64,000 bases of DNA from Longilinea sp035560795. GTDB lineage: Bacteria; Chloroflexota; Anaerolineae; Anaerolineales; Anaerolineaceae. The stretch is taken from assembly GCA_035560795.1 (NCBI GenBank), contig DATMYV010000035.1, forward strand, positions 29,406 to 93,405. The letters are read 5' to 3'. A model generated the notes under the pieces. It saw only the letters and a list, made by a program, of their open reading frames with translations, ran no database searches and was not told the DNA's origin. Numbering within the stretch: the first letter of the stretch is position 1; each line of letters opens with the position of its first letter. Shown piece after piece: positions 52,036 to 60,565 of the stretch. Both the position numbers and the translations under genes were made by a program.

Positions 52036-52590
52036 CTAATCTTCCGAAGGTGTCTCCTCAGGGTTATCAACCAACTCATAGGGCAGCCGCGCGCTCAACC
52101 AGACTACCATAAGGCTGATGTCATTATCGCTATAGATTGTTTCCGGATATTGATCCCGGAATGCTTCATCCAGTACGTCGAACTGTTCCGCTTTTGGCCA
52201 GTGCGTTAGAAAACCGGGCAATTTCGTCCGGTCAGCCTCCAACGGCAGCAACGTCCAGCCGCGAGCGGTCAGAAAATCAAATGTCTGCCGGGCCAATTCT
52301 TCGTTAAGGGTGCACCACCCCGCCAAAACGGAGGCCGTGAATTTTGGGCTTTGTTCGAACGCTTGAATCGACCCGCGAACTTTGACTGGCACTGGCGCAA
52401 GACCGCTGTTGCGGAATCCCGGAACTTTCACCAAATTGCGGATATGTCCATTCAGACGGGAACGTAAATCTACCGGAAGATTGTCCAGATTTGAAATAAC
52501 CTGAGTCAACACCTGCTGCCTGTAATCTGGCAGCATGAATTCGTTGATGGTATGGAAATGAAAAAATTGGGTTTGCTGCGGTTCGCTCAT
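52036..52590 (-). CDS. Protein of unknown function (184 residues)
   Basis: An unrecognised soluble protein, without signal peptide or membrane segment. The middle has DLRSRLNGHIRNLVKVPGFR and later FTASVLAGWCTLNEELARQT, and the acidic C-terminus ends PEETPSED. I start it at the ATG at 52590 rather than the TTG-type start at 52617, because TATAAT (minus, 52603-52598) ends seven bases before that ATG, so any upstream residues would lie outside the mRNA. It is probably leaderless. Its regular length and codon pattern suggest a real gene, possibly lineage-specific. Confidence 0.7.
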   Translation of the reverse strand: MSEPQQTQFFHFHTINEFMLPDYRQQVLTQVISNLDNLPVDLRSRLNGHIRNLVKVPGFRNSGLAPVPVKVRGSIQAFEQSPKFTASVLAGWCTLNEELARQTFDFLTARGWTLLPLEADRTKLPGFLTHWPKAEQFDVLDEAFRDQYPETIYSDNDISLMVVWLSARLPYELVDNPEETPSED

Positions 52591-52597
52591 AAGGGCT

Positions 52598-52603
52598 ATT
52601 ATA
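52598..52603 (-). promoter_or_regulatory. -10 box of the 184-residue unknown gene, leaderless layout
   Basis: TATAAT on the minus strand, seven bases before the ATG at 52590. A weak TTCCCT stands 17 bases upstream. The region overlaps the tail of the pspC terminator. Confidence 0.6.
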
Positions 52604-52634
52604 AAGAACCCTCCCATCTTAGGGAAGGGAGGGA
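52601..52634 (-). terminator. Terminator of the PspC gene
   Basis: Read on the minus strand, CCCTCCC (52633-52627) pairs with GGGAGGG (52615-52609), followed by TTCTTTAT. It also overlaps the promoter of the next gene. Confidence 0.6.
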
Positions 52635-52654
52635 CCTGTTGTTTTTCAAGGCAA

Positions 52655-52849
52655 TTACTCGGCTGGAATGATAATCCAGCAAATGACGTATAGAAGAAAG
52701 CCTGGAATGCCGCCAGGCAAGAACGCCAGTAAGAACCCTAAACGGAACCACACAGGGTTGATGCCGAAAAATGCTCCAAGTCCACCGCATACCCCTGCCA
52801 ATACCCGGTCGGTGCGGGATCTTCGTAGTGGAGGTCGTGAATTATCCAT
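52655..52849 (-). CDS. PspC-domain membrane protein (64 residues)
   Basis: A small membrane protein consisting of one PspC domain: basic N-terminus (PPLRRSRTDRVLAGVCGGLG), a first hydrophobic segment around WFRLGFLLAFLPGGIP and a second around FLLYVICWIIIPAE. Relatives take part in envelope-stress responses, but single-domain forms are poorly characterised. AAAGGAGA precedes the ATG at 52849. It lies 64 bases before the unknown gene and has its own terminator. Confidence 0.9.
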   Translation of the reverse strand: MDNSRPPLRRSRTDRVLAGVCGGLGAFFGINPVWFRLGFLLAFLPGGIPGFLLYVICWIIIPAE

Positions 52850-52913
52850 GATATTTATCTCCTTTTGCTTTCCCTATTCCATATACGCTGTATAAACAGA
52901 AAGGTTGCATGGA

Positions 52914-53858
52914 TTATTTATTCCTGGATACCTGATCGCTCATCTGGTCAAGGCGATCAATCTCCTCATCCGTCAACCGCCAACCCAGCGCGCCGGCGTT
53001 CTGCTGCACCTGCAATGGGGTTTTTGCACCTGCGATGGGTACGGCGCCTTTACAAATTACCCAATTCAATGCCACCTGCGCGGCTGTTTTTCCTGCATGG
53101 TCTGAACCAATCTTATTGATTAACTGGATCAGCGGTTTGATACGCGTGAGAGTTCGTTGATTGTATATTCCGGACCGGATCCCTTTAACTGGCTTTTCAA
53201 CGGAGTATTTGCCTGTCAAAACCCCCATTGCAAGCGGGCTGTATGCCAGTAACGCGATGCCTTGATCAAGACATTGTTGCAGCAGACCATTCTTTTCCAC
53301 CTGGCGATTGAGCAGACTATATTCCACCTGGTTGGACGCCAGTCGGAAACCCGACCGGATCAAAGTATTTTGCGATCGTTCCATCCAATCACGCGGATAA
53401 TTTGAAACGCCGGCTGCTGATATCAACCCGGCTTGGAGTGCCTCAACCATGGCATCCATCCAGGTTTCTGGTTGCATCGGTGGAAGCTTTTGGTGAACTT
53501 GATACAGGTCGACTTTTTCCAGACCCAGCCTTTTTAAGCTGGATTTCAGAGCTCGAATAAGATTATTCCGTCCCAAACGCCAGGGATATGGCATAAATTT
53601 TGTGGCTATACGCAATGCGTTTGAGCTAGTCCGTATGAATTCGCCCAGGAATTGCTCGGATTTACCCTGCCCATAAACTTCTGCCGTATCAAAAAAAGTT
53701 GTCCCGGCTTCGAGACACGCTTCAAAGGCAGATTCTATTTCAGACTTGCCGTAATCTTGCCCAAAACCCCAGACAAACCGGTCGCCCCAGGCCCAGGTCC
53801 CTACCATAAAATCAACCCCCTGCAAAACTGGATGGCGTTCTGTCACTGCATCAGTCAT
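52914..53858 (-). CDS. Aldo/keto reductase
   Basis: An NADPH-dependent reductase with a TIM-barrel fold, 314 residues. Catalytic residues Asp and Tyr are in FFDTAEVYGQGKSE, Lys in IATKFMPYPW, and His in LYQVHQKLPP; the cofactor-binding region near PIAGAKTPLQVQQNAGALGW closes the barrel. I use the ATG at 53858, five bases after GGAGG; the TTG further upstream adds seven residues that overlap that site. TATAAT on the minus strand at 53893-53888 gives a leader of about 25 nt. The natural substrate is unknown. Confidence 0.92.
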   Translation of the reverse strand: MTDAVTERHPVLQGVDFMVGTWAWGDRFVWGFGQDYGKSEIESAFEACLEAGTTFFDTAEVYGQGKSEQFLGEFIRTSSNALRIATKFMPYPWRLGRNNLIRALKSSLKRLGLEKVDLYQVHQKLPPMQPETWMDAMVEALQAGLISAAGVSNYPRDWMERSQNTLIRSGFRLASNQVEYSLLNRQVEKNGLLQQCLDQGIALLAYSPLAMGVLTGKYSVEKPVKGIRSGIYNQRTLTRIKPLIQLINKIGSDHAGKTAAQVALNWVICKGAVPIAGAKTPLQVQQNAGALGWRLTDEEIDRLDQMSDQVSRNK

Positions 53859-54003
53859 TGAATCCTCCACGGCAAACAATTCATTTGATTATACACAAGC
53901 CAATGTTTATTACTTGAATTTGTGAGTTAATTGTAAATAATTTCACAAAATGACAGATCCAATTTCCACAGGGAATTTTTATCAGGAACCCGGATGTCAA
54001 ACC

Positions 54004-54032
54004 TTGCCATAATACCATCCTGAATATAGAAT
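54004..54032 (+). promoter_or_regulatory. Promoter of mutS, leaderless layout
   Basis: TTGCCA at 54004-54009, a 17-bp spacer and TAGAAT at 54027-54032. The ATG at 54031 overlaps the -10 box; the ATG at 54040 is seven bases downstream, where transcription should begin. Confidence 0.75.
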
Positions 54033-54039
54033 GATGGAC

Positions 54040-56610
54040 ATGTCCGACGATGTCACCCCCATTCGCCAGCAATATTTAGAAATCAAACGCCAATATCCGG
54101 AGGCCATTCTCTTCTTTCGGCTGGGCGATTTTTATGAAACCTTCGATCAGGATGCTGAAACTGCATCGCGCGAATTGGATATTGTCCTGACGTCACGCAG
54201 CGTAGCCAAGGGCATGCGCATCCCTATGGCAGGAATTCCCTATCATGCGGTGGAAAACTACCTGGCCCGCCTGATTGAAAAAGGTTATCACGTTGCCATT
54301 TGCGAGCAAATCGGCGATCAACCATTGAAGGGAATATTTCCCCGCCAGGTGGTGCGGGTCGTAACTCCAGGAACGCTCATCGAGCCCGGTTTGCTCCACA
54401 GCGACCGTAATAACTACCTGGTAGGCGTATTTTTAACCGAGAACCGGGCCGGTGTTGCTTACGTGGATATCACCACAGGGGAATTTGCCGCGACAGAATT
54501 GGAAGGCGAGGATATTACCAGCCTGCTGCGCGCGGAATTAATCCGGCTTAATCCAGCCGAAGTATTGCTGCCAGAGAATGCCGATTATGCAGACGGTTTT
54601 TCGGTGCATCTCACCCGCTGGCCGGTCTGGCGTTTTGAAACTGGACGCTGCCAGGAGACATTGCTGCGCCATTTTCAAGCAGCCACGCTGGATGGTTTCG
54701 GCCTGCATGGTTTATCGCTTGCCGTTCGCGCAGCAGGAGCGGTTTTGCAATACCTGGTGGAAACCCAGCCGACCGCTCTGCAATTGTTAAACTCCATCTC
54801 CACGTATTCACTCGATGATTTCATGACATTGGATGCAGCCACGCGCCGCAACCTTGAATTAACGGAAACCATTCGCACCGGCGAAGTTCAAGGTTCGCTT
54901 CTCTCGGTGCTGGATCATACCGTCACTCCGATGGGGAAACGCTTAATGCGGCAATGGGTCAGCAAGCCGTTGCTCGACCTGACAGCCATTCATAAACGGC
55001 AAGACGGCGTCGCATATCTGGTTGGACAAGGTTTGTTGCGCACGGAACTGCGCGCAGCACTCCGCCCATTGGGGGACCTGGAGCGTCTGACCAACCGCCT
55101 TGTTTCCGGTCACGCCGGACCACGGGATATTACCTCCGTACGGCAAACTTTGCGCGACTTGCCTGCGGTCATGACATTGTTTACCGCTCAACCGGCTGAA
55201 TTGGCGGATCCCTTGACCAGGCTGGATCTTTGCAGCGATGAATTGGAATTGCTGGAACAAAGCATTAGCGATGAACCGCCTGCCACGCTGCAAAATTCGG
55301 GCATCATCCGTGCAGGGTATTCCAGTGAATTGGATAACTTGGTTGATGCTTCCAGCCATGCCAGAGATTGGATTGCCAACCTTGAAAACGTTGAACGGGA
55401 ACGAACCGGCATAAAGAATCTAAAAGTCGGGTACAACAAGGTTTTCGGCTATTACATCGAAATTTCGAACAGCAATACTGAAAATGCGCCGTCAGATTAT
55501 ATTCGCAAGCAAACCCTGGTCAATGCGGAGCGGTACATCACTCCGGAGATGAAGGAATATGAAGCGCTGGTGCTAAATGCGGAAGAGCGCATCCGTGAGA
55601 TTGAAGTCCGACTATTCCGTGAAGTTTGTGCCCGTTTGAGCGCAGCCAGTGAAAAATTGCTATTCACCGCCCGCTGTCTGGCCCAACTCGATGTGTTGGC
55701 TTCCCTGGCTGAAACAGCCGCTCTGGGAAATTATGTGCGTCCCCAACTGTCCTCCGATACCCGCCTCGAAATTCGCGACGGACGCCATCCGGTGGTCGAA
55801 TCAAACTTGAGCGGCGAGCGATTTGTCCCCAATGACTCGATTTTTGAAGATGGGGAGCTCGTGCGGATCATAACAGGTCCCAATATGAGCGGTAAAAGCA
55901 CCTTTTTGCGCCAGGTGGCACTGGTCGTCCTGATGGCGCAAATCGGTAGTTACGTGCCGGCCTCCTCGGCGCGAATCGGTTTGGTGGACCGCATTTTCAC
56001 CCGCATCGGTGCGCAGGACGAAATTCATTCAGGCCAATCCACCTTCATGGTGGAAATGATCGAAGCTGCCAACATCCTCAACCATGCTACACCCCGCAGC
56101 CTGCTGATTCTTGATGAAATTGGCCGCGGCACCAGCACCTACGACGGCGTCTCGATTGCCTGGGCAGTGGTTGAATACATTCACAACCACCCTGGCCTGC
56201 GTTCACGCACTCTTTTTGCCACACACTACCACGAGTTGACCCAGCTCAGCGACCTCCTACCCGGAGTGCGCAACTATAATGTCGCGGTTAGTGAGGCTGG
56301 CGGGCAGGTCGTCTTCCTGCACAAAATCGTCCCCGGCGGCGCGGACCGCTCCTACGGCATCCATGTGGCGCAGCTCGCCGGGCTGCCTCGGCCGGTCATC
56401 CAGCGTGCCAGCGAAATCATGCACACGCTGGAATTATCATCCGGCAAGGCGGTCAAGATAACCCCCGGCGTGTCTCAGCAAATGGCGCTCTTCCCGGAGA
56501 CCAACCCGATGCTGGACGAATTAAGGGAATTGGATATCAATACGCTTTCACCCATTGAAGCATTAAACCGACTTTACGAATGGAAGCGCAGGTTTGTAGA
56601 AGAAGATTAA
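54040..56610 (+). CDS. mutS: DNA mismatch repair protein MutS
   Basis: It recognises mismatches and starts repair. The mismatch-reading motif is FYE (residues 31-33, in RLGDFYETF), followed by the connector, lever and clamp domains. The ATPase has GPNMSGKSTFLRQV (from residue 613), LILDEIGRGTSTYDG and TLFATHYHEL. I start at the ATG at 54040 (856 residues), because the promoter's -10 box overlaps the first ATG at 54031 and transcription should begin at about 54039. There is no ribosome-binding site. It is a MutS1-type protein; mutL is not in the window. Confidence 0.96.
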   Translation: MSDDVTPIRQQYLEIKRQYPEAILFFRLGDFYETFDQDAETASRELDIVLTSRSVAKGMRIPMAGIPYHAVENYLARLIEKGYHVAICEQIGDQPLKGIFPRQVVRVVTPGTLIEPGLLHSDRNNYLVGVFLTENRAGVAYVDITTGEFAATELEGEDITSLLRAELIRLNPAEVLLPENADYADGFSVHLTRWPVWRFETGRCQETLLRHFQAATLDGFGLHGLSLAVRAAGAVLQYLVETQPTALQLLNSISTYSLDDFMTLDAATRRNLELTETIRTGEVQGSLLSVLDHTVTPMGKRLMRQWVSKPLLDLTAIHKRQDGVAYLVGQGLLRTELRAALRPLGDLERLTNRLVSGHAGPRDITSVRQTLRDLPAVMTLFTAQPAELADPLTRLDLCSDELELLEQSISDEPPATLQNSGIIRAGYSSELDNLVDASSHARDWIANLENVERERTGIKNLKVGYNKVFGYYIEISNSNTENAPSDYIRKQTLVNAERYITPEMKEYEALVLNAEERIREIEVRLFREVCARLSAASEKLLFTARCLAQLDVLASLAETAALGNYVRPQLSSDTRLEIRDGRHPVVESNLSGERFVPNDSIFEDGELVRIITGPNMSGKSTFLRQVALVVLMAQIGSYVPASSARIGLVDRIFTRIGAQDEIHSGQSTFMVEMIEAANILNHATPRSLLILDEIGRGTSTYDGVSIAWAVVEYIHNHPGLRSRTLFATHYHELTQLSDLLPGVRNYNVAVSEAGGQVVFLHKIVPGGADRSYGIHVAQLAGLPRPVIQRASEIMHTLELSSGKAVKITPGVSQQMALFPETNPMLDELRELDINTLSPIEALNRLYEWKRRFVEED

Positions 56611-56645
56611 TAAAGACCCCCTGAACAGCCGTTCAGGGGGTCTTG
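56611..56645 (+). terminator. Bidirectional terminator between mutS and the GH57 gene
   Basis: AGACCCCCTGAAC (56614-56626) pairs perfectly with GTTCAGGGGGTCT (56631-56643) around AGCC. T-rich tails are short, but the 13-bp GC-rich stem between converging genes is clear. Confidence 0.8.
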
Positions 56646-56648
56646 CGT

Positions 56649-58118
56649 TCAATCGCTGCAGGTTTCCTCGCTCCACGATGGCAAAATCCGCTGCGGCAGC
56701 GCCCAATCCTTATAATACTGGCTGGCCTTCCGGAACTGGCGGCAGAAGATAATATCCGCACACAGGCCCGACCGCCAGCTCGCCACCGCATGCTGCCGGT
56801 CGAGCATGCCTTCAGTCAGGTCCTCGCCGCTGGCCAGCAGCGTCCACCAAGCCGCCTGAGCCGCATAAGCCACATTGTTGCGCGGTTCGATTCGATCGAA
56901 ATCCTCGAAGAACCAGCCACAGGAGGTGAACATGCGTTGGCGTTCAAACTGCGCTCGCAAGATCAGGTCAAGCCCCCGGATTTGTTCAGCGTTTAGAACC
57001 TCCCGGGCATGCGCCTGGATCAATTCCTCCACACTCACCTGCCCAAGCACCACCTGAATGTACTGGTGCCGCAATTCCCAGGCATCACGGATTAATCCGG
57101 TTGTCATGTCGAGGTAAATGCGGTCGATTTGTTCACTCAACCATTGCATAGCGTCAAAGAATGCCTTTTTCCAATTGCTGTGCGGTGTGCATTCGCAACC
57201 GGTCGACCAGCGCGCCACGCCATGATGGCAGCTCCAGGAGGTGTTTTCGCGAATAGTAATGGTCCTGGTCGCAGGGTTGCGTTTTAGCCACAAAGCCGGG
57301 AAGGTCGTTTCCAATGGGGTGCTGGATAAAGCGCCACCGGTCAGGCGGGCTAAAAATCGGTCGCGGAAAGGCTGGTGATGTCCGTATAACTCGCCATCCG
57401 AAGCCACTGTGAGCAGGCCGGGTTGGTCCAACCGGGGGAACAAATCTCTTCGAAGCAAACTTTGCGCGAAGTCATCCGCATTGATGGTCACCTGCGGGTT
57501 AAAGCTGATATCGGAACTTAGCCCTGCCTGATAGAAAATAACAGCAATTTCTCCACCGCCTGGCAGAGCAACCCGGTACGGCTGCGTCACATCCAAATCA
57601 GCCGCAGCAGCCTGCCAGGGAGCAAGAATGGTAAACTGCATGCCGCATTCCGCCAAAACAGCCAGGGTTTCCAGGTCCACCGCAGCCTCCGGAAGCCACA
57701 TCCCTTGTGGTTTGAATCCAAAGCGCAGTTCAAAATCAGCAATACCCCAACGGATCTGAGTGACCTTATCCTGGCGGTTCCCCAATGGCAAAATTGTGTG
57801 ATGGTAGGGTTGTGCCAGCGCGTTGGTCACGCCGAAGCGTTCCAAATTGGAACGGGCCTGTGTAATGATTTGCTGGCTTGTTTCAGGGTGGTTTTCAGCC
57901 ATCCAATCAAACAGGGTCGGTCCAATATTAAAACTAACCCGTTCGAAAACCCCCATTTCAGCATTCGGCCGGTAACATTGATCGTAAATTTTTTCATTCC
58001 AATCGTGATAAGGGGCTGCTCCTGGCTCCTGAGGAATCTTTCCAGTCAATGGGTCTTCGCGGGTGGGTTGGTAAAAATGTGCATGAATGCATAACCCTAA
58101 CGGATTGGAAATAAGCAT
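56649..58118 (-). CDS. GH57 family glycoside hydrolase (alpha-amylase/mannosidase-like)
   Basis: A cytoplasmic enzyme of 489 residues in the GH57/DUF3536 group, which acts on alpha-glucans. It starts with GLCIHAHFYQPTREDPLTG, the nucleophile Glu is probably in GMWLPEAAVD and the acid Asp in ASDGELYGHHQ. No signal peptide is present. I use the ATG at 58118, four bases after the stop of the upstream epimerase gene; the frame to 58157 runs inside that gene. With glgA, glgC and malQ in the same window it may belong to glycogen turnover, but the product is unknown. Confidence 0.88.
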   Translation of the reverse strand: MLISNPLGLCIHAHFYQPTREDPLTGKIPQEPGAAPYHDWNEKIYDQCYRPNAEMGVFERVSFNIGPTLFDWMAENHPETSQQIITQARSNLERFGVTNALAQPYHHTILPLGNRQDKVTQIRWGIADFELRFGFKPQGMWLPEAAVDLETLAVLAECGMQFTILAPWQAAAADLDVTQPYRVALPGGGEIAVIFYQAGLSSDISFNPQVTINADDFAQSLLRRDLFPRLDQPGLLTVASDGELYGHHQPFRDRFLARLTGGALSSTPLETTFPALWLKRNPATRTITIRENTSWSCHHGVARWSTGCECTPHSNWKKAFFDAMQWLSEQIDRIYLDMTTGLIRDAWELRHQYIQVVLGQVSVEELIQAHAREVLNAEQIRGLDLILRAQFERQRMFTSCGWFFEDFDRIEPRNNVAYAAQAAWWTLLASGEDLTEGMLDRQHAVASWRSGLCADIIFCRQFRKASQYYKDWALPQRILPSWSEETCSD

Positions 58119-58122
58119 ACCT

Positions 58123-59043
58123 TTATTGAATCCTTCTATTATTTGGGGATGATACATACTTTAGATAACCAGATTGCTGATTCAAGCGCGCCGGCATCAG
58201 GCCAAACATCCGTGGAATGGCATCCACCGGGCATGTGCGGTCCGACGCCAGATAATCCAACCAAAATAAGGACAAAGGGAAACGGTGAAATGTTTGTTCA
58301 TACCAGAGGGAAACCATGCGAACGGTAGCCGGAAAGACTTCGACCGGCACACGGCGCATTCCGGTGGCTGCCTCGATTATTTTCAAGACCTGGCGCAACG
58401 TAAGATATTCAGCCCCGCCGATCGAAAACGTCTGATTTTCACTGGTATTATTCTCCAATGACATTAAAAGGCAGGCTGCCAGGTCCTCCACCCAAATCGG
58501 CTGAATCAAATGACTACCATCTCCTGGCATAAAGAAAGCAAAGGGCAGCATGCGCATCAACCGCACCAAACCGCTGAATAAGGCATCGCCCTGGCCAAAA
58601 ATTGCACCGCTGCGAAAAATGGTATATGGTACGCCGCTGTGAATAATGGCTGATTCTGCCAGTGCCTTGGATCGAAAAACAGGGTATGCCGATGCCCGGT
58701 CTGCCCCCAGATGGCTGAGAAAAAAGAAACGTTCAATACCAGCCTGAGCTGCCGCTTGCGCCACCTGACGCGTACCTTCAACATCCACCTGACTCAAGTC
58801 TGCCCCGGTACTATGCCGTTCTGCGCTGGCAAAATGAAAAACAATATCCACCCCCTTCATGGCCGCTCGCAAGCCGCGTTCGTCCAGTAAACTGCAGACC
58901 GCTACTTCAACCGGCACACCTTTGGGCAATTCAGGAGATTTCGTGGATGGGCGCAACAAGGTTCGAACAGGCTTTCCCATCGTCACTAACTGGCGAATCA
59001 ATTCCCGCCCCACGAAGCCCGTTCCACCGGTTACTAGAATCAT
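58123..59043 (-). CDS. NAD(P)-dependent epimerase/dehydratase-like (atypical SDR)
   Basis: A Rossmann-fold protein of 306 residues that starts MILVTGGTGFVGRELIRQLV, with the NAD(P) loop TGGTGFVG. The segment VFHFASAERHSTGADLSQVD and FFLSHLGADRASAYPV suggest the complex I NDUFA9/UDP-sugar epimerase-like branch; the usual YxxxK active site is replaced by SAYPVFRSKALAE, which keeps a Tyr and a Lys. The substrate is unknown. An extended -10 box, TGATATAAT (minus, 59060-59052), ends eight bases before the ATG, so it is likely leaderless. Confidence 0.88.
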   Translation of the reverse strand: MILVTGGTGFVGRELIRQLVTMGKPVRTLLRPSTKSPELPKGVPVEVAVCSLLDERGLRAAMKGVDIVFHFASAERHSTGADLSQVDVEGTRQVAQAAAQAGIERFFFLSHLGADRASAYPVFRSKALAESAIIHSGVPYTIFRSGAIFGQGDALFSGLVRLMRMLPFAFFMPGDGSHLIQPIWVEDLAACLLMSLENNTSENQTFSIGGAEYLTLRQVLKIIEAATGMRRVPVEVFPATVRMVSLWYEQTFHRFPLSLFWLDYLASDRTCPVDAIPRMFGLMPARLNQQSGYLKYVSSPNNRRIQ

Positions 59044-59051
59044 TGGCGTTG

Positions 59052-59060
59052 ATTATATCA
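59052..59060 (-). promoter_or_regulatory. Extended -10 promoter of the epimerase gene, leaderless layout
   Basis: TGATATAAT on the minus strand, ending eight bases before the ATG at 59043; no ribosome-binding site between them. Confidence 0.65.
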
Positions 59061-59203
59061 GAAGTGGACATGAATAAAATACCGACACCAATAATATTTA
59101 AATTCTGTCAATTTTCCTGAATTTGGAAATCGGGTAGATCGATAAAATCCATCACTGGCATACTAGTTGCACCTCAAGGCTTAGCACAGTTAGCGAGGAA
59201 ACA

Positions 59204-60559
59204 ATGGATGCACCAGAATTAACCATCACTTATCAAAACCGGCTCGGCTTTCATTATTTTCCGGATACGATGCATTACCGGGAATTGGATTTGCAAACCT
59301 GGCTGCCGCGTCTGAAACTATTAGGCGCATCCTGGCTGGTACTGGAAACCGATGGCGAACGAACGGCGGTTCCAGAACCTTTCATAAGCGGGTTAATCGC
59401 CGCGGGCATTCAACCGGTCTTGCACATGTCGATGCCAATGAATGCGTCTATCGACCTCCTCAGCCTGGAATTGCTCCTGGGCAGCTACGCACGCTGGGGC
59501 GTCCGCCACATCGTACTTTTTGACCGTCCGAACACGCGAAATGCCTGGCCTTCCAACGGTTGGACTCAACAGGGATTGGTAGACCGTTTCCTCGATCGGT
59601 ACCTGCCCGCGGCCAATTTGACTTTGCGGAGTGGCATCACGCCGGTGTTTCCGCCGCTCGAACCCGGCGGAAGCTTTTGGGATACCGCATTCCTGCGCCT
59701 TTCCCTCGAATCACTAGAGCGCCGAAAACAGACAAAATTGATTGACCACCTCATGCTGTCGGCTTATGCTTGGACATTCGGACATCCCCTCGACTGGGGA
59801 GCAGGCGGACAGGAACGTTGGCCGGATGCCCATCCGTACAATACGACTGCCGATACGCAGGATCAGCGTGGTTTTCGCATCTGTGATTGGTACCAGGCAG
59901 TCGCAAAAACCGTTTTGCAGAAACAGGTTCCGGTCATGCTCTTCCAGGCTGGATTGGCAGGATCGCCCAAGACCATTCCTGCAGTGATCGAGGATCAGCG
60001 TATTGCAGACCGCTATGTCGGCATCGCCAGCCTGTGCGCCGGTACGCTCACTGCTGAAGCTGATCAAAGCAGTGCTTTGTTGGAGCCGCTATCTGACATG
60101 GTCATGGCCTGCAATTTCTGGCTGCTTAGCGCTGAAAAAAACAGCCCTTATCAGAACCAGGCGTTATTCGATCCCAATGGTACTTCCCGACCGGCTGGCA
60201 AGGCTTTACTGGATTGGGTTGAAAAGAATCACTATACAGTCGATTTATCTGCGGAAGAACGTAGTTCATTTTCCAACAGCGGAAACAAACATCCCATCCG
60301 TCATTACTTGCTTCTGCCCAATTATCCCGGCGGTCTTTCGGATTGGGAATGGAATATCATCCGCGGATTTGTGAAGAAGCACCAACCAACCGTGGGATTC
60401 GATATCGCTGAAGCAGCCTTAGCTGAGCAAGTGACATTGATTGGGGGCGATAAGCTTTTTTGTGAAAACGATCTGGATCATTTACGCAATACTGGCTGCC
60501 AAATCGAATGGATCCGCGGTGATGGCATAAGTATTGCAACACAATTGGCAGAGAGGTAA
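59204..60559 (+). CDS. Unknown protein, possible TIM-barrel glycoside-hydrolase-like fold
   Basis: A 451-residue protein without signal peptide. The alternation of short strands and helices (LGASWLVLETDG, GIQPVLHMSMPM, YARWGVRHIVLFDRP, HLMLSAYAWTFGHP) resembles a TIM barrel of the sugar-hydrolase type, with acidic residues at strand ends, but I cannot name a family. The last 100 residues (about 365-451) form another small alpha/beta unit. A GCGAGGAAA site precedes the ATG at 59204. It ends six bases before the FtsZ-like gene and is probably cotranscribed with it. Confidence 0.7.
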   Translation: MDAPELTITYQNRLGFHYFPDTMHYRELDLQTWLPRLKLLGASWLVLETDGERTAVPEPFISGLIAAGIQPVLHMSMPMNASIDLLSLELLLGSYARWGVRHIVLFDRPNTRNAWPSNGWTQQGLVDRFLDRYLPAANLTLRSGITPVFPPLEPGGSFWDTAFLRLSLESLERRKQTKLIDHLMLSAYAWTFGHPLDWGAGGQERWPDAHPYNTTADTQDQRGFRICDWYQAVAKTVLQKQVPVMLFQAGLAGSPKTIPAVIEDQRIADRYVGIASLCAGTLTAEADQSSALLEPLSDMVMACNFWLLSAEKNSPYQNQALFDPNGTSRPAGKALLDWVEKNHYTVDLSAEERSSFSNSGNKHPIRHYLLLPNYPGGLSDWEWNIIRGFVKKHQPTVGFDIAEAALAEQVTLIGGDKLFCENDLDHLRNTGCQIEWIRGDGISIATQLAER

Positions 60560-60565
60560 AAAACC

